Source of the DNA: Clostridiales bacterium
GTDB lineage: Bacteria > Bacillota > Clostridia > Saccharofermentanales > Saccharofermentanaceae
DNA: 64,000 bases
Direction: 5' to 3'
Assembly: GCA_017551625.1 (NCBI GenBank)
Contig: JAFZLF010000026.1
Location: 24,601-88,600, forward strand
The translations under genes and the position numbers were made by a program. Below the pieces are notes generated by a model. That model was not told the origin of the DNA, did not search any database, and saw only the letters and a list, made by a program, of their open reading frames with translations. Positions 27,125 through 34,924 of the stretch are shown one piece after another; the first letter of the stretch is position 1, and every line of letters begins with the position of its first letter.

Positions 27125-29861
27125 GAAGGAGAACGGCGGCCGAGGCAATCACGCCGACAGCACTTAAAATCTCTCCGGCAAGAAGTCCCGGAGGCGTGAA
27201 ATCAAGTTCCACATGGTGGTGCCCGCTTTTGATCGGGATGCTGATAAATGCATCCTGATAGGGCACCACCTGTACTTTCTGTCCATCTACTTTTACGGTC
27301 CAGCCTTCCTCATAAGGAATCGTGGTGATGAGCGCCCGGCTCCCGTCCACATCCGCGTCAAAAGAGACGTGACCGTCGGTGATGTGCACATCCGAGATCC
27401 CTTTCTTCAGAATATCGGTCTGATCGGCCAATACATCGAGATCACAGTACGCGAGGATCGGATCAAACGACGCGAAAACATCGTCATCACAGCGGATCTC
27501 GAGACGAAGTTCTTCGCCGGCATAGTGAAAACCGGCATCGACGATCACGGAGTAGTAGGAAGTCGATTCTTCTTTGTAGAGCAGTTCGCCGTTACAGTAG
27601 ACGGATATGGGAGCGCTTCTCATCAGAAACGGGATTGACAGGTAAAGAGGTCCGTCTTTTTCGACATGGAGGTCCGTGTGAAGGACGATCGGCATGCTCG
27701 AAGTATTACGGACGTAGTAGTTGAGGTGCTTCGATCCTTCTTCGATATTCTCGAGATTGAGTCCGTCTTTGACATCATATTCCAGAAGAGGTTTTTCACT
27801 GACATCAGACAGAGCCTGCCCGTTTTGGATCTGCCAGTTCAGGCTGCCTGCTTCTACGTACAGACCCTCCGCGGACGAGCCGGTCAGTGAAGAGATCCAG
27901 GCTTCCTGAAAAGAGAAATAATCTTTGGTCCGTAGTGCTTCTTCCAGAGCATATCCGGCAAACTCGAGTGCTCCCGGATCCGCGACAAAAGCGATGCGGA
28001 CCGCGTACGGGTTTTCCCAAAGTGTGTAGCGGTCACTTCCGGCCCGTTGCCACTCTGCGGGATAAGCGTCACCTTGCGATACAAAGTAGCGAATACCCAA
28101 AATAGAATCGGCAGGAATGATCACATTCCGGTGTTCGACCGAGAAGTAATTGTAATTCGTGCAGTAGCCGAGCTGTTTGAGGAAGCGCTGCTGCTTCTTG
28201 TTGGACATGGAGCAAAAAGCGCTGATCCCGTTTGTCCCGGTATACGAAGAGATCGTCAGGGAATCAAGATTGGGACCGAGCGTTCCGGAGGCTTCCACAC
28301 GTCCGGGCTCATTTTCGCCGATCGAGGAGGTCACACTCCGGAGACTCTCCACTTCTTCGCGGAATGCCGCGCTGTCTTGTGTGTCATTCCAGATCGCGCC
28401 GACAGTGACCTTCGGCGCAAGGAAAATGATCTCGACCAGGATGATCGGTACCAGGATCCCCACGCCCCATTTCTGAAGGTCAGAAAGAGAAGGTATCCAT
28501 TTTTCTCGGGTCAGTCCCCACAGACACAGCGTGATCAGTCCTCCGACCAGGAGATTCTGGAAAAACATGGAGGAGATCTTCTGGTCGCGGCCGAAGCACT
28601 CGGCCAGAACGAGCAGGAGAAAGAAGGATCCGAAGGTGAAAGTGAAGTCCTGATTTCGGAGCGTCCTTAGGTGTAGGAAGGAGTAATAGGCAAGAAGGAC
28701 TGTCCCGAAGATGAAGAGGTACGAATACCGGTACAGGAACCAGTTCGGAGAATCGAAAAGGTGCCAGGCGGTATTGAGCGGAGGCAGGATAAACGAAAGA
28801 AATCCAGCTCCGATGCCTATTGCCGCGCGAAGCTTCAGACTGCGTCGGATCCCCTGATTCCGGAAAAGAAGGACGACCAGGATGAATACGAGAAGACTCG
28901 AGTAGACAAAGGGCATATTGGTTGAGATATCTGTGAGTTTCCCGAGAAAGAGCTGGGGCAGGAAACTGACAAGTGTGAAGTTCGGATCCAGCGAGATCGT
29001 GGCAGAAGAGGAGTTGTCGCCGTTACGGAGAGTGTCCAGTCCGGCCGGGAGGAGAAGCGAGGCGCATATCAGCGCTGCGCAGATGGCGATGAGGATAAAA
29101 AGACCGACGGTCCTTCCGTCTTTATGAGACATATCCTTCCCGGATCTTTCTGATCCGGCCAAAGGACGGTCATCGTGCTCATATTCCAGAATGACCAGCA
29201 GGTAGAAAAGCGAGAATAGCCCTGCCATATAGGCCATGTAGTAACCGGAGAGAAAGAGTGCGATCAGGACAAGCATGAGCTTCCATGCGGCGCGTATATC
29301 CTTGGCAAAAGCATCTGTCACGAGAATGAGCAGTGGCAGAAGGGCAAATCCGTCGAGCCAGATGAAATTGAATATAAATGACATGGAGTAGGAACTCAGT
29401 GCATAGATCATGCCGAAGAGGATGCTCATCTTGCTCTTGCTTTCGAATCTGTGGTCAAGATATGCGGTCATAAAAGCACCGGCGAAAGAGAGCTTGAGCG
29501 TGATCAGAAGAAGGATCGCTTCGGAGATCCGGGAGATCGGGAACATCAGTGCCAGAAGATTCAGCGGACTCGAAAGATAGTAGGCGAGGATACCCATGAA
29601 ATTCTTGCCCATACCGATCTCGAAGGAGTAGGTCAGGCTGCGTCCGGCGAGGAGTTTGCTGCGAAGTGTCGCCAGATAGGGGGCATACTGTGCAGACAGA
29701 TCTGATACGAGGACGCTTCTACTGCCGAACGGAGCCACTCCGGTCATGAAGAAGATTACCACGAGGGACGCCATCACGGAAAGAAACGACAGCCCGGGAC
29801 GCAAGTCCCGGGCTCTGCCGGAGCCTCTTTTCTCTTTTTCCAGAAATGCTTTCTCGATCAC
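27087..29861 (-). CDS. YfhO-family membrane protein
   Basis: This 924-residue GT-C-type protein starts with a helix and the loop SDLSAQYAPYLATLRSKL, then FEIGMGKNFMG and LSSPLNLLALMFP, the defining YfhO stretch. About a dozen helices follow, then an extracellular beta domain with PYEEGWTVKVDGQ and IKSGHHHVELDF and a final helix. YfhO enzymes add lipid-linked sugars to surface polymers; acceptor and sugar here are unknown. An alternative start with fewer charged residues is not needed. It shares a palindromic divergent promoter with the GH5 gene, and its 3' end overlaps the permease gene by 38 bp. Confidence 0.88.
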   Translation of the reverse strand: MIEKAFLEKEKRGSGRARDLRPGLSFLSVMASLVVIFFMTGVAPFGSRSVLVSDLSAQYAPYLATLRSKLLAGRSLTYSFEIGMGKNFMGILAYYLSSPLNLLALMFPISRISEAILLLITLKLSFAGAFMTAYLDHRFESKSKMSILFGMIYALSSYSMSFIFNFIWLDGFALLPLLILVTDAFAKDIRAAWKLMLVLIALFLSGYYMAYMAGLFSLFYLLVILEYEHDDRPLAGSERSGKDMSHKDGRTVGLFILIAICAALICASLLLPAGLDTLRNGDNSSSATISLDPNFTLVSFLPQLFLGKLTDISTNMPFVYSSLLVFILVVLLFRNQGIRRSLKLRAAIGIGAGFLSFILPPLNTAWHLFDSPNWFLYRYSYLFIFGTVLLAYYSFLHLRTLRNQDFTFTFGSFFLLLVLAECFGRDQKISSMFFQNLLVGGLITLCLWGLTREKWIPSLSDLQKWGVGILVPIILVEIIFLAPKVTVGAIWNDTQDSAAFREEVESLRSVTSSIGENEPGRVEASGTLGPNLDSLTISSYTGTNGISAFCSMSNKKQQRFLKQLGYCTNYNYFSVEHRNVIIPADSILGIRYFVSQGDAYPAEWQRAGSDRYTLWENPYAVRIAFVADPGALEFAGYALEEALRTKDYFSFQEAWISSLTGSSAEGLYVEAGSLNWQIQNGQALSDVSEKPLLEYDVKDGLNLENIEEGSKHLNYYVRNTSSMPIVLHTDLHVEKDGPLYLSIPFLMRSAPISVYCNGELLYKEESTSYYSVIVDAGFHYAGEELRLEIRCDDDVFASFDPILAYCDLDVLADQTDILKKGISDVHITDGHVSFDADVDGSRALITTIPYEEGWTVKVDGQKVQVVPYQDAFISIPIKSGHHHVELDFTPPGLLAGEILSAVGVIASAAVLLLIQRSARKQRPS

Positions 29862-29886
29862 GAACCTTACCTCTTCTACGTATGAA

Positions 29887-29920
29887 ATTATAGCAGAAGA
29901 AAGATAATCTCTGCTATAAT
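29887..29920. promoter_or_regulatory. Palindromic divergent promoter pair
   Basis: ATTATAGCAG (29887-29896) and CTGCTATAAT (29911-29920) are a perfect inverted repeat with a 14-nt spacer. Each arm is an extended -10 box (TGCTATAAT) facing outward: the right arm for the GH5 gene, the left arm for the YfhO gene. Each promoter's -35 zone falls on the other's -10. Confidence 0.6.
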
Positions 29921-29951
29921 GTTGAGTAGTTCATACTAGGAGAGTCGATAT

Positions 29952-30980
29952 ATGAAAAAGTGGGAAGGTTATCAGAAGGGAATTAATCTGGGCGGATGGC
30001 TGTCGCAGTGCGATGACACCGAAGAGACATACAGTACTTTTGTAACGGAGAAAGACATAGAGATCATCAAGGGCTGGGGCATGGATCATGTCCGGCTTCC
30101 GATCGATTACGAACTGGTCGAGGATAAGGACGGCAACCCTGTGGAGAGCGGGTACGGCCATATTCAGGATGCGATCAACTGGTGCGGAAAATACGGCCTC
30201 AACATGATCCTCGATCTGCATAAGACCCTCGGCTATTCCTTTGATGACGCACATGGCGAGAGAGGTTTTTTCGATAGCGAAGAACTTCAGGAACGTTTCT
30301 ACGTTTTGTGGGAGCGCCTGGCGGAAAGATATGGCAAATACGAAGACCGTCTGGCCTTCGAGATCCTAAATGAAGTAACGGAGCAGGCATACTGCGACAG
30401 ATGGAACAGGATCTCCTACGAGTGTATCCGCCGTATCCGTGCAATCGCGCCCACGATCAAGATCCTCGTCGGCGGATACTGGAACAACAGTGTCGACTCC
30501 GTAAAGGATCTGGCGATGCCCTATGACGCGAATATCATCTATAACTTCCACTGCTACGAGCCGTTGATCTTTACTCATCAGGGAGCGCCGTGGATCCCGA
30601 CGATGGATACGTCGTTCCGCATCGGCATCGATGTACCGTATAAGGAGATGGACGAAGCAGGGGTGAAGAATCTCTCTCAGATGACGACCGGTTTTGCCGG
30701 ATTCGATCCTGCGGATACGCTGTCTTCTGCGTATTTCGAGAAGATCTTTGCTGAGGCGATACAGGTGGCAGAAGATCGCGATGTGGCTCTGTATTGTGGC
30801 GAGTATGGCGTGATCGACCGTGTCGCGCCGGAGGATGCCGTGAAGTGGTATGCGATGATCAATCAGGTATTCCGGGAGTATGGTATAGGACGTTCTGCAT
30901 GGAATTATAAGAAGATGGACTTCGGCATCTCGGATGCGCGCATGGACGGCGTCCGTGAAGAACTGCTCCGATACCTCTGA
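29952..30980 (+). CDS. Cytoplasmic GH5 endoglucanase, CelC-like
   Basis: The 342-residue enzyme aligns from memory with Clostridium thermocellum CelC (343 residues): both start KGINLGGW, then VRLPIDY-type, and end with WNYKKMDF. Catalytic residues are visible: acid/base E141 in EILNEV and nucleophile E284 in YCGEYGV. It should hydrolyse beta-1,4- or mixed-linkage glucan chains. No signal peptide is present, so it probably acts on imported oligosaccharides or internal glycan. It is followed within 1 nt by a membrane protein gene, and its surroundings are surface-glycan genes, which leaves a role in glycan turnover possible. Confidence 0.88.
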   Translation: MKKWEGYQKGINLGGWLSQCDDTEETYSTFVTEKDIEIIKGWGMDHVRLPIDYELVEDKDGNPVESGYGHIQDAINWCGKYGLNMILDLHKTLGYSFDDAHGERGFFDSEELQERFYVLWERLAERYGKYEDRLAFEILNEVTEQAYCDRWNRISYECIRRIRAIAPTIKILVGGYWNNSVDSVKDLAMPYDANIIYNFHCYEPLIFTHQGAPWIPTMDTSFRIGIDVPYKEMDEAGVKNLSQMTTGFAGFDPADTLSSAYFEKIFAEAIQVAEDRDVALYCGEYGVIDRVAPEDAVKWYAMINQVFREYGIGRSAWNYKKMDFGISDARMDGVREELLRYL

Positions 30981-30981
30981 T

Positions 30982-32718
30982 ATGTGCCCTATGGAAGCCG
31001 AACGTGGGAGAATAGATAGAAAAGACCTGATTTTCTTTATCGGCCTTGCTGTCTGCGCGATCTTCTGCTGGATCCGGTGCCGCTTCGGCCTGGGTGTAGT
31101 AGACGAGGCTTTTTTCTTGTCACTGGGAGATAAGATCTACCGTGGCAATGCCATGCTCGTGCATGAATGGCATGCCTCCCAGTTCACTTTCTTCTTGATC
31201 CAGCCGTTATTCTGGTTTTTCCATCTTTTCCGAATAGATAATGAGGGCATCGTCCTCTTCTTCCGACACGCCTATGTGATCGTGCAGGTCATGGTGGCTC
31301 TGTTTATTTATCTTCGCACCCGTTCCTTCTCGAAAGAGGGGGCGGGTATCGCTTCGATGGCCTATCTTCTCTTTTGTCCGCTTCTGCAGTCGAACTTCAA
31401 CTACAATACGATCGCGATCCTCTGTTTACATGTCGCACTGATTCTGGTCATGACGGCTGAGAAGAAGAGAAAACTCCAGCTTGGGATCGCGGGGGTATTC
31501 TTTGCCGGCGCGGTTCTTTGCTGTCCGTATCTTCTCGCTTTATATCTCATCTACAGTGTGGTCTATATTTGCAGGAAAAAGGGAAAAGAGTGGCTCTGTT
31601 TTACTGCGGGATGCGCCCTTCTGGCTGCATTGTTTTTCGCCTTTCTTCTGTCCCGCGCCTCCCTTTCGGATATCCTCTCCAACGCCACGCACGTGCTCGA
31701 TGATCCGGAGCATCCGGCTTTTAATCCGGTCCTGCTCCTTATTGCTTATGTGGGAAACATCCTGGAGGTGGCGCCACTGGCGGGAATAGGATTTGTTACG
31801 ATCATTCTTCTGACTTTTGTTTTCTATCTGAGTCCTGAGCTTCGAAAGAAGAGGGACTATCTGCTTCTTCTGTCGACAGTTCTCGCTATCGGTCTTATCC
31901 TCGAGATCGCTGCCATTGGCGCCCGATCGGAGATAAACAGTTATCCGCTGAACCGTGTCATGCTTCCGATCAATATTCTTGTTCCCGTCTGTGTCCTCCT
32001 TTATGAAGATAAGACGGTCCGGAAGTTATTCTCTTTTTTGTGGGTACCCGGGATGCTCTACGGAGTCTGCATCTCCTTTATCTCGAATCTGGGGATCTAT
32101 TCGATCTGCTCTGCTTCTTCCGTGGCCACCACGGCGGCTATACTTATCGTGGCGATCACTTACCGGAAACAGTATTCTCTGAAGATCTGTAGTGGGAAGC
32201 TGGCTGCCGTTGCTCTGGCGCTTCTGTTCACATGCCAGATCGGAACCGAGGTGTTTCTACGCTGCGTGACAGTATATCCTGGAAGTTCTGTGCGTCCCCT
32301 GACGGAAACGATCGATGAGGGCTGTGACAAAGGACTTCTCGTGACGCCCAAAGAAAAGGAGGCGTACGAATCACGGCTGGGGTATACCCGTATCGTCAGG
32401 GATGATCCTTTTAAGCAGAAGACGGCCTATATCACGTATCACTACTGGCTGGTCCTGGAGGACTGGGATGTGAGCTCGTGTACGCCTTCAAATCTTCTGA
32501 CCGGACTTCATCCTTACGAAGAAGGGAATCCGAATACCGTCGTGATCGAGAGACTGGATCTGTTCTATTCCCTTAATCCGGACAGGATCCCGGACATGGT
32601 CTACGTCGATGCGGGATATGATGATGTGAAGGAGTGGTACATCGCTAAGTTCGGATATGAGGTTCTCTTGGACAGAGAGAATATGGGGACGCTCCTGGTT
32701 TCCCGGGAGACGGTTTGA
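30982..32718 (+). CDS. Multi-pass membrane protein, possible GT-C glycosyltransferase
   Basis: This roughly 578-residue protein has about eleven hydrophobic helices and a soluble C-terminal part of about 150 residues. An acidic pair follows the first helix (GVVDEAFF), which resembles the DE/ED catalytic site of GT-C enzymes such as PMT or ArnT relatives; this is suggestive only. The start is probably ATG 30982, one base after the GH5 stop, by translational coupling; ATG 30991 is also possible, and no clear ribosome site exists for either. I do not recognise a named family. Confidence 0.6.
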   Translation: MCPMEAERGRIDRKDLIFFIGLAVCAIFCWIRCRFGLGVVDEAFFLSLGDKIYRGNAMLVHEWHASQFTFFLIQPLFWFFHLFRIDNEGIVLFFRHAYVIVQVMVALFIYLRTRSFSKEGAGIASMAYLLFCPLLQSNFNYNTIAILCLHVALILVMTAEKKRKLQLGIAGVFFAGAVLCCPYLLALYLIYSVVYICRKKGKEWLCFTAGCALLAALFFAFLLSRASLSDILSNATHVLDDPEHPAFNPVLLLIAYVGNILEVAPLAGIGFVTIILLTFVFYLSPELRKKRDYLLLLSTVLAIGLILEIAAIGARSEINSYPLNRVMLPINILVPVCVLLYEDKTVRKLFSFLWVPGMLYGVCISFISNLGIYSICSASSVATTAAILIVAITYRKQYSLKICSGKLAAVALALLFTCQIGTEVFLRCVTVYPGSSVRPLTETIDEGCDKGLLVTPKEKEAYESRLGYTRIVRDDPFKQKTAYITYHYWLVLEDWDVSSCTPSNLLTGLHPYEEGNPNTVVIERLDLFYSLNPDRIPDMVYVDAGYDDVKEWYIAKFGYEVLLDRENMGTLLVSRETV

Positions 32719-32742
32719 CAAAACAGACCTTCGTGATACACT
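32715..32742 (+). promoter_or_regulatory. Promoter of the 41-residue membrane peptide
   Basis: A consensus TTGACA (32715-32720), overlapping the previous stop codon, and TACACT (32737-32742) are 16 bp apart, about 50 bp before the small ORF. Confidence 0.6.
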
Positions 32743-32790
32743 ATCTCTAGCAAAAGAGAATCACCCCAAAATGATCAGGAGGAACAGAAG

Positions 32791-32916
32791 ATGAGAGGAA
32801 ATCAGAGGAGCCGGTCCCGTTACAGCACAGGCGCGAGAGTGCTCGCGATCATCCTTTCTATCATGATGCTTTCTTCTATTCTTGCTTTAGTCATTATTGC
32901 GATACGCATGGGCTGA
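32791..32916 (+). CDS. 41-residue single-helix membrane peptide
   Basis: A small ORF of 41 codons behind a strong AGGAGG (32778-32783). The N-terminal third is basic (four Arg before residue 17) and residues about 17-38 are one hydrophobic helix (VLAIILSIMMLSSILALVII), so it should insert with its N-terminus inside. It has its own promoter and a terminator 50 bp downstream, so it is a separate unit. I know no family for it. It could be a membrane regulator of a neighbouring protein or a type I toxin-like peptide, but no antisense RNA was recognised. Confidence 0.6.
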   Translation: MRGNQRSRSRYSTGARVLAIILSIMMLSSILALVIIAIRMG

Positions 32917-32966
32917 TCCGGACTTAAGCGGTCGGATCGTATCCATCACTTCTGATAAGCGACATC

Positions 32967-33006
32967 CATCCCGTCAGACGGTACCCGTCAGGACGGGATG
33001 TCTTTT
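32967..33006 (+). terminator. Terminator of the small membrane peptide gene
   Basis: CATCCCGTC (32967-32975) pairs with GACGGGATG (32992-33000), followed by TCTTTT. The distal arm overlaps the end of the convergent gene. Confidence 0.65.
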
Positions 33007-34772
33007 ATGTACTCGAGTCCTTCTTCGTGGAAAGTATAGGCGTAGTCCTTCAATTTGGAACTGACGAAGGCCTGATAGTTGTCCATCCGGATGAAACTGT
33101 TCACGCGGTCATACCATTCCGGGTTGGGAGAGGACTCCACATAGAAGAGGATCAGCATCTGGTTTTCGTCCTCGATCAGAGTCTTATCGCCACTCTTTCT
33201 CTGCGGATCGAAGATCCAATCGTCGATATTCTCCGGGTTGTTGCCGGGATAGATCGAGTCCATCTGCACGGTGCGCATCGCTCCATCCAGAAGTTCGTCT
33301 GCGTATGTGGTCTCGAGAGTGGTCATGCTGGCTTCGTCTGTGATGCTGTCGAAGATCGACTGTGACAGAGGGATGATCTCGCTCGTCGGGATGCCGGGGC
33401 GGCCGGTCTCTTCGTCTTCTCTGTAAATGTAGAAGAAGCGGACATTCCGCAGAGGCTCCTCCTGACGGACACGTTCCACAAAACAGAAGATGATCGGGAA
33501 TCCGTATTCATCGTGGAAAATCACGCAATCGCCGGACTGGCGGGAAGTGTCGAACAACCAGCCCCGCCATTCGTTCTCCGTGATCTCGGAGTAGCGTACA
33601 CGCTTGTGGAGTGTGGAATCCGGGACCAGTAATTTCTGCTGCGCTTCCCCGGAGAAGAACTTGGCCGCGACAGATTCAAACTGGCTCTGATCATGATCGA
33701 TCTGATCGATGATCTTCTGCGCATGGATATTCGCGGTGGTGACATAGTTTTCTTCACGAGCCTCGAAAGTGATGCGAAGGACACGGTAAGAAACCAGATC
33801 GTAAGCGTTGCGGCCGTCCAGGTAGGCCTGTTCGGCCTGCTCGGGCGTTGCCTTCAGTTCTTCGAGCTTCTGGTGGCCTGCGTAGTCCTCGGCGAAGTAT
33901 ACCTTCGGGAGGATCTGAAGGATCAGATTTTTCGTCACGTATGGACCGAATGTTCCCTTGATATAGGTGTCCAGATCCACGTTGATCGCATCGGCCTTTG
34001 TCTTCAGCCATTCCACATACGCCTGTGCACGAGCCTTGTGACTATCCGTGATTGAATAGCCGTGGGCAGTCGCATCGTCATAGAGCATGTATGTCGTCTG
34101 GATCTCTTTTGCAGTGACATCGAGGAAATAGTCACGATAGGTGGCAAATCCGTTTTCGCCCGGGGCCATCAGCATCTTCTCGGTGTTCTCCTTGAAGATA
34201 TCTACGCCGTTCTCCAGCAGGACATAGTGGTACATGAAGCTGAACTCGGCATTGGAAATGTCGCGGTCGCCCACAGTAAGCGGACTGCTCATCCGCTCAT
34301 TGAGATTACCGAGAGAAATGACCGACCAGATCAGGACGATCACGGCAATGACCGCCATCGCGATCAGGAAAAGCTTCGGCTTCCAGTTGATCTTTCTGCC
34401 TCTTTCTGTCACAACGGCATCCGAAGGTCTCGTAGACTGCTCAGTAAACAGAGGCGCATCCGGATCGTTATCGTCAAGGACGGTATTGACTTCGTGCGCG
34501 CCAAGCTCCATCGGCACCGGCTCGGAATCTTCCCAGTATTCCTCCGGTGCTTCGCTGTACACGGCCGGTTCTGCGGTTTCCTCCGGTATCAGATCCATAT
34601 CCGGATCGTCGTATGAGGCTAAATCCGGAGAAACTTCATCGGACTCCGTGGTTTCGGCTGTTTCCGGCTCTGTGACGTCAAGATCCGCATTTCCTTCTTC
34701 AGAAGGAGTATCCTGAAAGCCGTTCTCCGCAGCAGTGTCTATATCTTTTTCGTTTTCACGTTCATTTTTCAT
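32988..34772 (-). CDS. SurA/PrsA-like membrane protein with long acidic cytoplasmic tail
   Basis: The 594-residue protein has about 130 acidic, disordered residues, one membrane helix (about 133-155), then an outside part that begins PLTVGDRDISNAEF, matching the SurA/PrsA N-terminal chaperone fold. The middle (about 325-380) resembles a degenerate parvulin domain (SYRVLRITFEA, QFESVAAKF). PrsA-type proteins help exported proteins fold. It is a membrane-spanning version rather than a lipoprotein. ATG 34772 has GGGAG upstream; the in-frame ATG at 34799 has none. It is divergent from the tandem YfhO operon. Confidence 0.65.
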   Translation of the reverse strand: MKNERENEKDIDTAAENGFQDTPSEEGNADLDVTEPETAETTESDEVSPDLASYDDPDMDLIPEETAEPAVYSEAPEEYWEDSEPVPMELGAHEVNTVLDDNDPDAPLFTEQSTRPSDAVVTERGRKINWKPKLFLIAMAVIAVIVLIWSVISLGNLNERMSSPLTVGDRDISNAEFSFMYHYVLLENGVDIFKENTEKMLMAPGENGFATYRDYFLDVTAKEIQTTYMLYDDATAHGYSITDSHKARAQAYVEWLKTKADAINVDLDTYIKGTFGPYVTKNLILQILPKVYFAEDYAGHQKLEELKATPEQAEQAYLDGRNAYDLVSYRVLRITFEAREENYVTTANIHAQKIIDQIDHDQSQFESVAAKFFSGEAQQKLLVPDSTLHKRVRYSEITENEWRGWLFDTSRQSGDCVIFHDEYGFPIIFCFVERVRQEEPLRNVRFFYIYREDEETGRPGIPTSEIIPLSQSIFDSITDEASMTTLETTYADELLDGAMRTVQMDSIYPGNNPENIDDWIFDPQRKSGDKTLIEDENQMLILFYVESSPNPEWYDRVNSFIRMDNYQAFVSSKLKDYAYTFHEEGLEYIKDIPS

Positions 34773-34857
34773 AGATTCATTTGCTCCCAGAATAAGCATT
34801 AGAATTACTCAATATCTACTCTATCATAAAAGATAGGCGAAAACTATTTCGGTACGG

Positions 34858-34885
34858 TTACAGAAGACAGGCTATGTGATACAAT
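34858..34885 (+). promoter_or_regulatory. Promoter of the tandem YfhO operon
   Basis: TTACAG (34858-34863) and TACAAT (34880-34885), spacing 16, with a TGn extension of the -10. It lies 40 bp before the first YfhO start. Confidence 0.55.
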
Positions 34886-34924
34886 TATGCTCGCGAGTAA
34901 TATCGAGGAGTAGAAGATACGACC

